From contig QPMI01000102.1 in assembly GCA_004431415.1 (NCBI GenBank), positions 124,001 to 188,000 on the forward strand: 64,000 nt of DNA, written 5' to 3'. Each line of letters opens with the position of its first letter. Positions within the stretch are counted from its first letter, which is position 1. Below are positions 1 through 12,900 of this stretch, in pieces. This DNA comes from Cyanophora paradoxa (taxonomy: Eukaryota > Glaucocystophyceae > Cyanophorales > Cyanophoraceae). Both the position numbers and the translations under genes were made by a program. The notes beneath the pieces were generated by a model, which worked only from the letters and a program-made list of their open reading frames with translations, was not told where the DNA came from and made no database searches.

Positions 1-674
1 GCCCCCCCGGACATGGTCGGCCACACCGGCAAGTTCGACCCCGCCGTCATCGTGCGTACCCCCCCCCCCCCCCCCCCCCCCGCCCACTCCGCTCCACCTC
101 ATATGCCTTCTTCGAGCAGGCCGTCGAGGAGACGGACCGGTGCATCGGGGAGATCCACGCGGCCTGCAAGGAGCTCGGCTACGCCCTCCTCATCACCGCC
201 GACCACGGCAACGCCGAGGCGCGTTTGTCTGTGTATATCGTCTCTCGCGCCCCTCTGCGTATCATAGTATCTCCCTACGCCCCTGCGCTCTGAACGCTAT
301 CAAACAACCATAGTATCTCCCTATCATAGAACCCTGAACGCTGCGTGTATCATAGTATCTCCCTCCGGAGACTCGAACCCTGAACCCTGCGCCCGCGCCC
401 GCAGGTCATGAAGACGGAGGCGGGGGAGCCCGTGACGTCGCACACGACCTCGCCCGTGCCCTTCGTCCTGTACGACCCGCGCGGCAAGGCCAAGTTCACC
501 CGCACCAAGGGCGAGGTCGCCGGTGCGCAGACAGCCGCCTCTTCTTTCCTCCGTCCGTTCGTTCCATCTCTCCCGTTCTGAAAGCGGTTCGAACGATCAG
601 ACGTGGCGCCGACGCTCCTGAAGCTCATGGGCATCGAGATCCCCGCCGAGATGACCGGCAAGAGCATGATCTAA
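1..674 (+). CDS. gpmI: 2,3-bisphosphoglycerate-independent phosphoglycerate mutase, C-terminal part
   Basis: This is the last 113 codons of a cofactor-independent phosphoglycerate mutase, which interconverts 3- and 2-phosphoglycerate in glycolysis. The 5' part lies outside the window. Exons read as <1-51, 120-218, 405-522 and 601-674, and all phases agree. They carry the family motifs DMVGHTG, ITADHGNAE (metal-binding Asp and His), the SHTTSPVPF stretch and a C-terminal APTLLKLMGI. The intron after NAE begins with GC (GAG then GCGCGT), because the conserved NAE-VMK junction requires it. The first intron holds a run of 23 C. The gene converges on the TPR gene 297 bp away. Family identity is seen directly; the compartment (cytosol or plastid) is unknown because the N-terminus is missing. 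Confidence 0.93.
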
Positions 675-971
675 TCTGAGCATGATCTATCTGAGGAGGC
701 TGTCCGGCCGCCGGCCGCCGGGCTGTGTTTAACCCGCAGCTCAGCGGCTGGAACCTGGCCGGCCTTTGCGTCGCTGCGCGCTCGTGTCGCGAAATCGATG
801 CAGCTAGCGCAGCTTGTGCTTTATGATCAATGAAAAGTCAACGTAAGTAAAACAGGCCCGTGCGGCGCTGGCGACGCTTCCATGGCAGAACTGTACACGT
901 AACCTTGCATTTGATCGATTGATTGAACGATTGGTCGAGGCCGGCGCGAGGCCGGCCCCGGGGTGCACGGT

Positions 972-2040
972 CTAAGAGGGGGGCGCCGCATCATCGTCCC
1001 CGGCGTCCTCCATCTCGTCCTGTACCCCCTCCTGCTGCTGCTCCTCCCGCTCCTCCTCCACCAGATCGGCCTCCCCGCCCGCCGCCTCCGCGCCCTGGGG
1101 GTACAGTGCGCGTCAGAAGCGGCGACGGCGGGCGCGCGGGGCTGGGCGAGGGGGGTACGGCACCTCGTCGGCGGCCTCGCCCTCCCCGGCGTCCTCGAGC
1201 ATGTCGGTACCCTCCCCCGCCTCGGCTCCCTCCTCGCCGACGGCCTCCGCCTCCTCGTCGGCCAGCGCGGCGGCCGGCGCCGGAGGCTTGGCAGGGCTCT
1301 CGGCGGGGGCCGACGCGGGCGCAGCAGCCGCCGCCGCGGCCGCGGTGGCCTTGATGAGAGCGGCGGCGGCCTTGGTGATGCGGCGGCCGGGCCCGGAGAG
1401 GGCGGCCGCGGCGTGCGCCTCACTGCGGGCGCGGCGCGGTCAGAGGCGGGTCGATAGCGGGCGCCGGAGAGGCGAGGGCTGACCTGGAGCCGGCCGCGGC
1501 CTCCGAATCCGGGACCGCCGGCTGCGGGGCCGGCGACTCGCCGGGGTACGCCCCGCGCTCCTCGCCCGCGTCGGCCGGCGGGAGCGGGGGGCTACCCAGC
1601 GACGCTAGGAACGCGTCCGCAGCGCTCGGGGCCTGCACCGCGTGAGAAAAAAAGGGGGGGGCGAGCAAGGGGGTACGCGAACCGCGGTCGGGGCCTCGTC
1701 GGCGGCCGCTCCCTCCGCGCCCGCCGCCTCGCCCTCGCCGCCCTCCTCGGCCGCGCCCGCAGCAGCCGCAGCCGCGTCGGCCTCCGCCTCTTCCTGCGCC
1801 TGCACCTCGGCTTCCATCTGAGCCGCCGCCGCATCCTCCTCCTCCTGAGCAGCAGCCGCCTCCTCGGCCGCCGCCGCCGCCTCCTCCGCGGCCGCAGCAG
1901 CAGCGGCGGCGGCGGCGGCAGGCGCCGCTGCCGCCGCAGTGGTCTCCATAGGCTCCGGCTCCTCAACAGCGGCCGGCGCCGGCGCCGGCGAGGGCACGGG
2001 CACCGGCGGCAGAGGCGACGGCATCTCCGCGATCGGGGCG

Positions 2041-2072
<32 letters not shown>

Positions 2073-5000
2073 GGGCTCGGGCGCCGCTTCCGCAGCGGCG
2101 GCCGGCGCCTCCGCCTCGCCCATAGTGACGTCGCCTCCCGCCGGCGCCTCCTCAGCCGCCGGCGCCGGCGCCGGCGCGGCCGCGGGCGGGGCCGCCGCGG
2201 CCGGCGCGGCGACGGGGGTGAAGGGCGCGGCGGCAGGGTTCAAGACCGGGGTCGGCGACGCCTCCGCGGGCTTGGGCCGGACGGCGGGCGCCGCGCGCAC
2301 TTCCTCCTCTGCGCCCGCAGCGGCCGCCGGGCGCTTCCGACGCATCTGGGGCGTCGGGGCGGCCGGGGCGGCCGGGGCGGCCGTCGCGATCGGCGCGGCA
2401 GGGACCACAGGGGCGGCAGGCGCCGCAGGGGCGGCCGGCACGGTCGGCGCGGCCTGCACGGAGGTGCGGCCGGCGCTGCAGGAGCGGCGGCGGCGGCCGG
2501 CTTGGCCGCAGCGGCCGCGGCACCCGCGACGCCAGCGCGCCTGATGGGAACAGGCTTGCCAGCGGGGGCCGCCGGCTTTGCGGCGGCGGGGCCGCCGCCG
2601 GCTTCGGCGCCGCCGCGGCCGCGGGGGCCGCGGGCTTTGCAGCGGCGGGGGCGGCGGGGGCGGCGGCGGCGGACGGCGCTGCTGCAGCCGCGGCGGCGGC
2701 GGCCTTCTGCTGCTGCTCAAGCAACTTGGCCTCCAGCTGCGCCTTCATCTGCTGCTGCTTGGCGAGCAGGTTCGCGCGCATGGCGGCCTCCCCGTCCTCC
2801 TGCGGCTGCTGCTGGGGCGCCTCGCTTGCCGCCGCCTCGCCCGCCGGCTTGGCCGCGGCTGCTGCGCGCAGCGCGGCGCAGCGCGGAGTGAGCAATCCCT
2901 TCGCTTTCGCTCGAGGAGGGCCGGGCGGGCGGGCGGGCGGGCGGGCGGGCGGGCGGGCGGGCGGGCGGGCGCACCCTCCGGGTCGAAGACCGCGAGGCGC
3001 GTCCGCAGCTCCTCGCACTCCTGCTTCAGTGCCTGGAACTTCTCGGCCATGGTCTTGCCCTGCGAGAAGAGCCTCTTGGATGTGGCCTGCGCCTCCAGGG
3101 CCGCCTTGTTGGCCGAGGCGACCTGAGCGGCCGCCTCCTGCGCCTTCTTGTTCGCCTGCGGGGGGTGCGTTGAGTTAGGCCGAGTTCGCCGGCGGAAAGG
3201 AAGAAGCAGAGATCCGGCGCGCGCGCCTCTTCGAGCTCGGCGCGGACGGCCGCGAGCTGCGAGGCAAGCTCCGAGATCTCCGCTTCCTTCTTGGTCTTAA
3301 TGGTGCCGCCGACGCGTTTCACCCTGTCGAGCCTGCGCGGCGGCGGTCAGAGTGCACTCGAACACGGAAACACACGCGACAGCGCAAGCAAGGGAGAGAG
3401 GGCGCGCGCTCACTCGTCGCTGGTCTTCTTGTGCTGCTCGGCGGCGGCCGCCGCCTCGGTCTTGAGCTTGCCCAGCTCCTCGCGAGCCTGCTTCAGCTCC
3501 TCCTCCGCCTTCGCCTTGTCCTCGCGCGCCTTCTGGGCTACGGCCGCGGCCCGCCCGCGCATGTCCTCCGCCGCCTACGGAGTTCCAAGGTCAGAGATGC
3601 GGCGGAGAGCGCGGCGCAGAGGCCTAAGGAGCACAGCCTCGTCCCGCCCGGCCCGCCCCGGCGGCCTAGCCGGCTTGAGAAGCCCAGCCTAGCCTAGCGG
3701 GCGGGCTGCAACCCCTCTAGCCTCGCCTCGCCTCGGCCCGCCCAGCCCCGGCCCGCCCCGGCCCGGGCGCCCCGGCCCGCCCTGACCTTCTTGGTGGCCT
3801 CCTCCTTGAGCGAGGCGATCTCGGCCTGCGCGGCGGCGAGCTCCTCCTCCAGCTTCTTCAGCTTCTCCTGCAGCCGCCGGTGCTCCGCCGGGTCCACCTG
3901 ATAGATAGATGGAGTGAGTGAGATGGACGGGTAGGTGGAGAAGGTAGGTAGATGCTAGGCCATGCTAGGATTCTTAAGCCGGCCGGGCCGGGTCGGGCCG
4001 GGCCGGGCCGGGCCGGGCCGGGCTGAGAAGAGCGATAAGGATAATGGATGAGGCGAAGGACGAAGGACGAGGATAAGGATAATGGATGAGGATATGGATG
4101 AGGTCCGATCTATAACAGAAGTGGTGTTCTCTATTATGATCGGTCTTATGAGACCTAATAGTCTCTTATGAGACTTTCATCGTGAGGGCGGACCATCTTG
4201 TACTTGTTGACGAGCTCGGAGACGCGGGCCTCCCAGGCCGCCGACTCGGTCTTGAGGGCCGCCTTGTCGGCCTGCAGCTGGTCCAGCTCGGCCAGCAGCC
4301 GCCGCCGCTCGTCCTCCAGCGGCCGAAGCTTGACCTGCCGCGGAGATCAGGCGGAGGCGGCGAGGCGGCCACGCTTAGAGATAGAGATAGGGCGCTTTGG
4401 TAAGAGCTCGGGCGAGGCCGCTGCGCTTAGAGAGGCGCGGAGATAGGTGAGGGCGTGGGTGCGGGCGCGGGTGAGAGCTCAAGCTTAGAGGTAGGGCTTA
4501 GGTTCGAGGACGACGCTTAGGGCCGGCGTCGAGCGAGCGACTGGAAGCCGAGAAAAGAGGAGGCAAGGCAAGGCAAGGCAAGGCGAGCACCTCGAGGCGC
4601 TTGGCGTCGGCCTCCCAGCGGCGCGCCTCGCGCTGCGCCGTCTCCGCCTGCTCCCGCAGCGTGGCGTTGGACTCGCGGAGCAGGTTCATCTGCCCCAGCT
4701 GCTGCATGAGCGCCCGGTGCTCGGCGTCCGTCTGGTCCCGCTCCGCGCGGCTCGCGATGTCGGCCTCGAGCTGCGCGCGCAGCGCGTCCGCGGCGCGGTT
4801 GGCGTGCTCCAGCTGCTGCTCCAGGCTGGCCTTGTCGAGGCTGGCGACCTGCAGCTTCGCGTCCACGATGGCGCGCTCCCGGCGGAGGTGCCGGACGACC
4901 TCGCGCAGCTCGGCCACCGTCTCCCGCTCGCGCTCGGCCGTGCCCTCGGCCGCCTCGGCCGGCGCCCCGCCGGCGAAGTGCGCCGCCTGGAACTCGCCCA

Positions 5001-8000
5001 GCTGCGCCGAGAGGCGCTCCAGCTGGCTGTGGAGCAGCTCGTTCTGCGCCGCCACGTCCCGCCGCCCGGCCTCCGCCTCCTCCGCGCGCCGCTCGAGCAG
5101 GCGCCGCTGCTCGGCCCACGCCGCCTCGCCCGACGAGAGCGCCGCCTGCGCGCCGGCCGCCTGCGCCTCGGCGCGGCGGAGCGCGGCATCCAGCCGCTGG
5201 GCCTCGGCCTTGGCGGCGTCGCAGGCCTGCACGGCCCCCGCGTGGAGCACGAGCTCGCGCTCGTAGCTCCCCTGCGCCTCGCCCAGGCGCCCCTCGGCCT
5301 GCGATGCCGCCGCCCGCGCCGCCTCGCTCTGCTGCTTCGCGGCGGCCGCCTCTGCCGCGAGCCGCGCGTTGGAGCGGCCCAGGCCCTCCAGGTCGGCCCG
5401 GAGGTCCCGAACGAGCCCCTCGTAGCGCTCCTTCTGCTCCTGCTCGCGCTGCGTCCCCGCCACCGCCGCCTCCCGGATCTCCTTCAGCTGCGCTTCCGTC
5501 TGCGCCCGGCCGGCCCGCTCCTCGGCCAGCTCCGCCTCCAGCTTGGCGCGCGCCGCGGCGTCGGCCGCCGCCTGGCCCTTGGAGGTCTCCTCGGAGACCT
5601 TGAGCAGCGCGCGGAGCTCGTCGACGTGGCGGCGGGCCTGCGCCGCCTCGGCGCGCAGGTTCTCCAGCTCGGCCGCCGCGCGCGCGAGCTCCACCTCGAG
5701 GTGCCGCTCCCGCGCCCCGGGCGCCTCGGAGGAGCCGGCGGCTGCGCCGGCCTCGTCGGAGGCCCCCGCAGCGGCGACGGCCTCGGAGGCGCGGCGGGCG
5801 GCGGCGGGCGGGCGGATGAGGCGCGTGATGCGCTGGTCGCTGCTCTTGAGCTGCTGCTCCAGCGACGCGATGCGCTCCTGCGCCACCTCCAGCTGCGCCC
5901 GGGCGCGCGCCAAGTCCTCCCGCGCCTCCTGCAGCTTCCGGTCCCGGTCCTCCAGCCCCTGCTGGTGGTCCCGGGCCTGTAGAAGAGCAAGCAAGCTAAG
6001 AAAGGCAAAGCGAAGGAAGAAGAAGAAGAAACAGAGCGGGCGCGCCTGGATCGCCGAGTGGAGGTTGAGCTCGTGCAGGCGCGAGCGCTCCTTGTCCAGC
6101 TCGAGCTTCAGCGCGCTCCACTCCTGCCGGGAGCGGTCCGCCTCGTCGCCGGCCCGCCGCACGCGCTCCTCGGCGGTCGACTGGAGCGTCGCCAGCATGG
6201 ACTGGCGCGCGCTCGCTCAGAAAAGAAGAAGAAAGAAAGAAAGGAGGAAAAGAAAGGGTAGAACGGACCTGGAGGCCTTCGACGCGGGCGTTGAGGCGGG
6301 CGATCTCCGCGGAGCGCTCGGCCCGCTCGGCGGCGGCGCGCTCGTCGGCGGCCCGGAGGACCTTGTTCTCCGCCAGCGCCTCGTCCTTCTCCCGCTGGAG
6401 CCGCTTCTCGCCCGCGACGGCCGCCGAGGCCGCCGTGTTCGCCTCGTGCATGGCGCGCTCGTGGCGGATGACGGACTCGGTCAGCTCGCCGTTCTTCTTG
6501 CGGAGCATCTCCAGCTCCTTCAAGGGTTAAGAAGAAAGTTAGCCTTGGATGAGTGTGAAAGAAGAAGGCTTTCTTTCTTATTACCTTCTTCTGGGTGTCG
6601 AGGCTCTTCTGCAGGTTGTCGTAGCGCTGCATCATGGACTCCAGCTCGGCCTTGGCGCGGGCCGCCTCCACGCGGCGGTCGGCCTCCGCCTCGCGCGCCT
6701 CGTTAGCCGCCGCCTTCAGCTCGCGCTCGCGGTTGAAGGACTGCGCGAGAGACGACAGCGAGTCAGCGGACGGGCGGGCGGTGGGAGAAGGGAGGCACGC
6801 GCGGGCGCACGTCGTTGCGCCACTGGGCGAACTGGTCGTGCAGCTCGCGCAGGGCCTCGCTGTGCTCGGCCGCCAGCAATGCGCTCGCCGCCGAGGCCCG
6901 CGCCGGCGCGCCGGACGCGCCCGACGGCCCCGCCGCGCCCTCCGCGGCGGCCGCGGCGCCCTCAGCGGACGACGAGGCCGCGCCTGCGCCGGCGCGCGCG
7001 GGGGCGGGCCCGGACTGCTCCGCGAGGGTGCGGAACATGTCGCGCTGGCGGACGAGGCTCTTGACGATCTCGTCCTGGCGGGCGCGGGCGTCCCGGATGT
7101 CCTGCAGCTCCAGCAGCGCCGGCTGCAGCCGCTGCTCGACCGCCGCGTGGACGCGCCCCTCGAACTCGAGGCGCTCGCGCTCCAGGTCCTCGGAGAGCTT
7201 CCGCGTGAGCTTGAGCAGGCGCGCGTTGTTCTCCTGCAGCTCCGCGATGTCGTCAAACTCGACGAGCTGCTGGCTGATCACCGCGTCCGCCTCCGACTCG
7301 GCGAGCACGGCGGCCGTCGTCCGGACGATGGCGGCAGCCGCGACGGGCGCGCCGGCCAGGCCGTGCTTGTGAAGCGTCTGCAGAAGGTGCTGCACCTGGC
7401 GGCAGAGGTCCCCGCGCTCTGGAGCGACCGGTCAGGAAGGAAGGGCGGGAGGGCGGGCGGGGGCAGGGGAACGCTCGCCCTTGGTCAGGGACGCGTTCTC
7501 CCGCTGGAGAACGGCCTTCTCGCGCTCCAGGTCGTCCGCCTCGGCGCGGGCCCGCTTCGACTCCTGCAGGCTCGTCTCCAAGCGCGCTGCGGGGCGATCA
7601 GAGGGTGGGGAGAAAGAAGGAGGAAAGGAAGGGAGGGGACAAGAGGCGCACCGGCGATCTGGGCGTGCATGCGCTGCATGCGGGCGTACTCCTCGCGCTG
7701 CTCCTGGAGGAGCGGCGCCTTCTGCTCCAGCTCGCGCAGGATGTGCGAGAGGTACGTGTTCAGTCGCCTGTTCTCCGCCTTCTCCTTCAGGAGCGCCTCC
7801 TGTCCGTCCATGTACCGCGTGTACTGCAAGCGAGGAGAAAGAGTCACAGAGGAGACCAAGAGGCCGAATGCAAGAAGGTTCGAATAGGAAAAGGTCGCAC
7901 CAGGTCGACGAGGGAGAGCTCCTGGATGGCGGAGGCCGTGGCGGCCGCCGGGCTCATCTCCATCATCGTCCGGCGGCGGGCCGCCTCCGCCGAGCCCGGG

Positions 8001-9782
8001 TCCTCCTGCGGTGAGTGAGGGAGGGCGGGAGGGCGGGAGGTGAAGCAGGGGTGGAGCGAAGCGAGCGGACCGAGGCCGGGGTGGCGCGGGCCGGGCTCGC
8101 GAACGCCGAGGCGCGGGGGGCCGGGGCCGGCGTGGAGACGGGCAGAGCGGGGGCGGGCGGCATCCCCTCCGCGGCGGCCGTGACCTCGCCGCCCGCGGCG
8201 CCCGACCCGCCGGGCACCGCCAGCACGGTCGAGAGCGCATCGGCGAAGCGCGCACGGAGCTGCGCCGGGATACGCGAATGGGCGGAGGGGGGGAAAGTCC
8301 GGGGGGGGCACGGCACCTTCACGAGCTCCTCCTCCGTCTTGCGCAGCTTCTCCTCGGCCTCGCGGCGCGAGGCCTCGGCCTGTACCCCGGGGAATAGCGG
8401 TCAGGGCGGGGTACGCGATTTCGGAGCGGATCGCGGAGGCGCGCACCTGCTCGACCGCGACGGCGCCGCCGGACTCCTGCTGCCGCATGGCGACCTGCAT
8501 CTCCTTCACGGCGCCTGCCGAGATGGGGACCGGCTCAGGGGTACGCGGTTTCATCGCGCGGGGGGGGGGTACGCCGCACTCTGGAGCTCCTCGAGACGCT
8601 TCTTGGAATCCTCGGCGTCCTCCTTGTAGAGCGTGGCGAGGCGGCGCTGCGCGGCCAGCTCCTGCTTCAGCTGCTCCTCCGCCGCGGCGCGCGCCGAGCG
8701 CTCCTCCTGCAGCTCCTTCGCCTTGTCCTGCGCGGGCGCGGCCGGTCGGCGTCAGCGCCGGATTCGGCGGAGCGGTCGCGAGCTCGCTGCGGCGCGGCGC
8801 GGCGCGGGCGGACCTCGGTCGCCTTCATCTGCTGCTCGAAGCGCTCCTTGTAGCTGTTCGCGGTCTGCGTGCTGGATGCGGCCTCGCTGCTCGCTGTGTC
8901 GAGCTTCTTCTGCAGCTCCGAGACCTGGGCGAGCTTCTCCCCGCGGATCGCCTGCAGCTCCGCGGTCTTCTTGGAGATCTCCTCGCTCAGCGACTGGCTG
9001 TGCTTGCTCAGGACCTCCTTCTCGCTCTCCAGTTTCTTTACCTGGATCTGCGGCACCGCGGATCGTGTCGGCGCCCCGCGCGGGAGCGGGAGAGGCGACG
9101 GGCCGCACCTGAGAAGAGAAAAGCTCGGACTGGGCGCCGGCCAGCTGCTCCCGCAGCTCCGCGCTCCGCTTCGCGCCCTCCATGATCTTGTCCGTGAGGA
9201 CCTTCGCGTCCGCTGCAGGGGTCGCGGGCGTGAGCGGGGCTAGAGTGGGAGGCGGGGCAGGCCGACCATCGCGGGTGCTGATCTCGGTCTTGCGGCGCTC
9301 CAGGTTGTCCAGGAGCGTCTTGCGCTCGGCGCTCAGCTCCTCAATCTGCTTCTGAAGTACGGCGACTTTCGCGTTCTGCTCTCCGACTGTCGCCTCGAGC
9401 GTGGATGCGCGGGCGTTCGCGAGGGCGACGCTGTTCGCTGCGAGATGTCCAGGCTCCGTCAGAACACACACCAGCGCACACGAGAAAGACGCGAGACAGC
9501 TGCAGGCGGCGCACCGTAGCCGTCGTGCTCGGCGCGAAGCTTGGAGTACTCTTTCTTCATGTCGTCGTACTCCTTGCGCACATCGATGTACTGTCTCTCA
9601 AGCTGGTTGAAAGCCTGCTCCGCGTTGATCGAGGCGGCCTCGGCATCGGCGCGCTGGCGCGACAGCTCCTCCTCGAGCGTGGCCACCCGCGCCTCGGCCT
9701 GGCGCACGAGGTACTCGACGCCCTTTGCGCCATTCGGGTCCGCCTTGGCCGCCGCTACAGCGGCTGGCTCGAACAGGCCCAT
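972..9782 (-). CDS. TPR: Nucleoprotein TPR / MLP homologue (nuclear pore basket), multi-exon
   Basis: A very long coiled-coil protein of the nuclear-pore basket, involved in mRNA export and chromatin tethering in known relatives. It starts at an ATG at 9782 (MGLFEPAAVAAAKADPNG) and ends at TAG 972-974, with many short GT-AG introns. Three blocks match the TPR/MLP family in order: a segment near 8.58-8.73 kb with LATLYKEDAEDS, the block near 7.65-7.97 kb (SPAAATASAI, then EKAENRRLNTYL and QKAPLLQEQREEY), and the diagnostic ISQQLVEFDDIAELQENN near 7.2-7.3 kb followed by IVKSLVRQRDMFRTL. Heptad-rich Glu/Lys/Gln/Ala coiled coil then runs to about 3 kb. The C-terminal part is Ala/Pro-rich and ends in a strongly acidic tail (EDAGDDDAAPPS), as TPR tails do. 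Exact exon edges in the Ala-rich part (1.1-2.9 kb) are uncertain. It shares a 128-bp divergent promoter region with the dioxygenase gene. Confidence 0.92.
2923..2970. repeat. (GGGC)12 tetranucleotide microsatellite in a TPR intron
   Basis: Twelve perfect GGGC units. It lies between coding blocks of TPR; the 4-bp period would break any reading frame, so it is placed in an intron. It is able to form G-quadruplex-like structure. Confidence 0.9.
3977..4025. repeat. GGCCG pentanucleotide repeat in a TPR intron
   Basis: About nine GGCCG units, one with a G-to-T change. They sit in the longest TPR intron (about 3.9-4.16 kb), which also has a short GATAAGGATAATGGATGAGG repeat downstream. Confidence 0.8.
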
Positions 9783-9910
9783 CGCGCCCAGTCGGGAGTT
9801 CCGCTGCAGACGCCGAGGGACTGCCGACCGATCGCTTCCTGCGGTTCTGCAGCGATCTCCGACGAAGACCGAGGAAGACCCCTGTACCCCCTAAAGCAAA
9901 AACTTTCGCC
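9783..9910. promoter_or_regulatory. Divergent promoter region between TPR and the dioxygenase gene
   Basis: Only 128 bp separate the ATG of TPR (minus) from the ATG of the dioxygenase gene (plus), so both promoters and 5' UTRs must fit here or overlap the genes. No TATA box is visible. Promoter function is inferred from position only. Confidence 0.5.
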
Positions 9911-12900
9911 ATGCCCCTCCTGTTCAGCGCCCCGGCTGCAGCGCTCCGGCCAGCGCGGTGGCTCCAGTGCGGCGTGGCGAGGTTCTGCGCGACCCCGGTC
10001 GTGGCCGCGAGGCGGACGAGGACGGAGACGCCCAGCGCGCCAGCTGCAGCGATCGAAGCGAAGGCGACGAAGAAGAGCTCAAAGGCCGCTGAGAAGCCGA
10101 GTAAGGCGGACGTGAACAAGCCGGCCGTGCACAAGCTGATTCAAGATGACTTCCTGCCGGCTGCGAAGGCCAAGCAGCTGCGGGCCGACTACGACAGGGT
10201 GCGGGTCCCAGCCTCGTCTGGCAGAGCTATCGACCGCTTCTATTCTCTTACGGGCGCCCGCCAGCGCTTTGCGACGCCGAGAAAGACGGAGACGCGCGCT
10301 TTTATGTACGTACGCGCGATCGCGGACGCCCCGTGTTAGCTGCCCGCGTCCCGGCGGGTCCCCTGGGCGCTCGGCGCACTCTGTTCTACCTTTGTAATGC
10401 ATAGCTAACCTGTCCCACGCGGCCCACCCCCTTCGATCCAGGTTTGACTACTGGTGCGTCCCAATCCTGGCCCGCACCCCGACCGCGGCGCCGCGCCCGC
10501 CCGACGACCGCCGCAGGTACGTCGAGAACCAATACAACCTCCTGCGCGCCCCCGCGAGCGAGTTCTTCCCCCCGAAGGTGCCCCGCCGCTTTCGCCGATG
10601 TCGATGCCCAGTGCTCACCGCGCCGCGCGCCCCGCCCTGCCCCGCCCCGCGCTCGCAGACGTACAAGCTGATCGAGGAGGCGCTGCTCGAGTTCGGGCAG
10701 AGCAGGCTCGGCTGCCGCTCCCTCACCCCCGTCTGGCGCGCCTTTCTCCCCCGCCCCCACCCCTCCCCCCCCCACCCCCCCATTCCTCCGAATCGCGTAC
10801 CCCGAGCAGGCTCTCTCTCTACATCGGGGGCTGCCGGCAGGTCCGTTCCGCGAGGAACCAGGGCGCCGCCGCCCTTGCCCAAGCCTGGCCCTCCTCACGT
10901 ACCCCCCCCCCTTACCCCCTACCCCCCCTCTCAGGACTTCCACATGGACAACGCAAACCACGGGCCCTGGGCCTTCGTCTACAGCATCACCAACTGGGAC
11001 GAGCGCAAGGCAAGCTGCTCCTACCCCCCCCTCCCCCACCCCGAGCCCGTCGTACCCCCCTTGTCCTCAACCTGCCCCCCAGTTCAGCGGCGGGGAGACG
11101 ATGATCCTTCAGAAGGACATGCTCAGCTTCTGGCAGGCGAGCGCGCTCCGTCTCTCCCTTCTCTTCCGTGGCGCCCTCTCTGCCTTCTAATTCTAGGCTC
11201 CCGGGGCAGAACTACGAGCGGGAGAAGGTGGTGGAGCGGGACCAGATCCTCGACTTCGTCGAGCCCCGGTCCGCCCCGCCCCGCCCCGGCCCCGGCCCTA
11301 GCTTCGCCCTAAGAAGCCTTAGCTTCTTGAGTCCATTATTCTAGAGATCCCCCAAGTTAGCTTCTAAGTTAGCTTCGCCCCGCCTCTGCCCCTCCCCAAA
11401 AAAATTAGCTTTCTCTATAGCCGCGGAGCGGTCTGCTTTTGCCCGCCCCTTCCGTCCCGCCCCGCCCCGCCCCCGCCCCTGCCCACGTCTCAAGGTTGCC
11501 GGCCCAGGTTCAACCGACTCACTTGCTTCGACCCGCGCTTCCCGCACGGCGGTGAGATGAGAGCCCCCCGGCCGGGGCGCTAGCTATGCTCCAGATCCCT
11601 CCATCCCCGGCTCCAGCCCCGGCCCCGGCCTAGCAGCGCGCGCCCCCCCTCTTCGCCCTGGGGCGCTAGCTACGCCGACCCGCCGCTGACCCTACGCCGC
11701 CGCGCAGTGCGGCAGGTGGAGGGGACGATCAACCCGATGGACGCCCGCGTCGTCCTCCACGGCTGGTTCACCGGTCCGCCCTCCCAGATTCTAGGCAGCC
11801 GGCTTGGTCCTAGATCCTAGATCCTAGATCCTAGATTCTAGCTAGATCCTAGACATTCCTCCACGGCTGGTTCACCAGTCCGCATCCCAGCTTCTTGTAT
11901 TCTACACAGCTCGATCCTAGATCCTAGGTTCTAGAGTCTTCTAGATTTCTAGGTTCAACGGTCCGCCTCCGTATATTCTACACAGTTTGATCCTAGATCC
12001 TTGATTCTAAATTTCTGGATCCTAGACGTCTTTAGCTAGGCACCTGCGCGAACGCGGCGCTCCCTCCACGGCTAGTTCACCGGTCCGCCCCGCGCCTCGA
12101 GCTCGATCTCGCCCGCCCAGGCCCACCCAGCCCTCTGCCTAGTCGGCCAGCCTGGAAGCTAGCGGCCGCCGACGAGGCCTCACTCTCCTCTCCTCGCCCC
12201 GCCCCCGGCCCGCGACGGCAGACCCGGAAAGCCGTTCTTCTAGACCCCACCGCCCATCTAGTCGACAAGCGCGCGAAGTCCGCCGAGCCCGCCGAGCCCG
12301 CCGAGCCCGTGCCCGTGCTAAAGCGCTCCCGGCCCGGGAGGGATCGCGGTCGCGCCCCCGGCCCTTGCGAGTCGTTCTTCCAGATCCCACCACCTCGCCC
12401 TTCTCCCCTCGCCCCCTCCCCAGGCCCCTGCTGCCCCCCCCCCCCCCCCCCCCTCTTCTCCGACCCACCCCATTCTCTCTTCGCCCCGCCCCCGACCTTG
12501 GCCCGTGGCCGCGGCCGCAGACCCGGAGCCGTTCTTCGAGGGGGCGCTGGGGGAGGAGGAGGCGACGGAGGCCCTCAACGCCATGCTCGACGCCCTCTAC
12601 GAGGAGCTCCAGGCGCGCTTTAAGAATTTAGAGCGTTCCGATTCTAGAAGGGGGGTTCTTTCTAGAGCCCTAGGCCCCCGAGCCCGAGGGGACGAGGGGC
12701 GCCGCTGCTCCGCCGGGTCGGCGAGACGCTCGTCCCGCCGGAGATCTAGACTCTCGGGCTCTCGTCGGGAGGGCCGGCGCCGAGAGGTCTAGAGCGAGGC
12801 CTAGAGCGAAGATGAAGTTCATCTCTTCTCATAATTAGCGCCGGCGCCGGCGCCGGCGCCGGCCAGAGGTCTAGAGCTAGGATGAAGAGATCTGAATGCC

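Noticed and set aside
4498-6706. Long plus-strand frames (for example 4717-5982 and 5543-6706) opposite TPR
   Set aside because: Leu/Arg/Ala-only sequences that mirror the GC-rich coiled-coil codons of TPR on the other strand; no motif.
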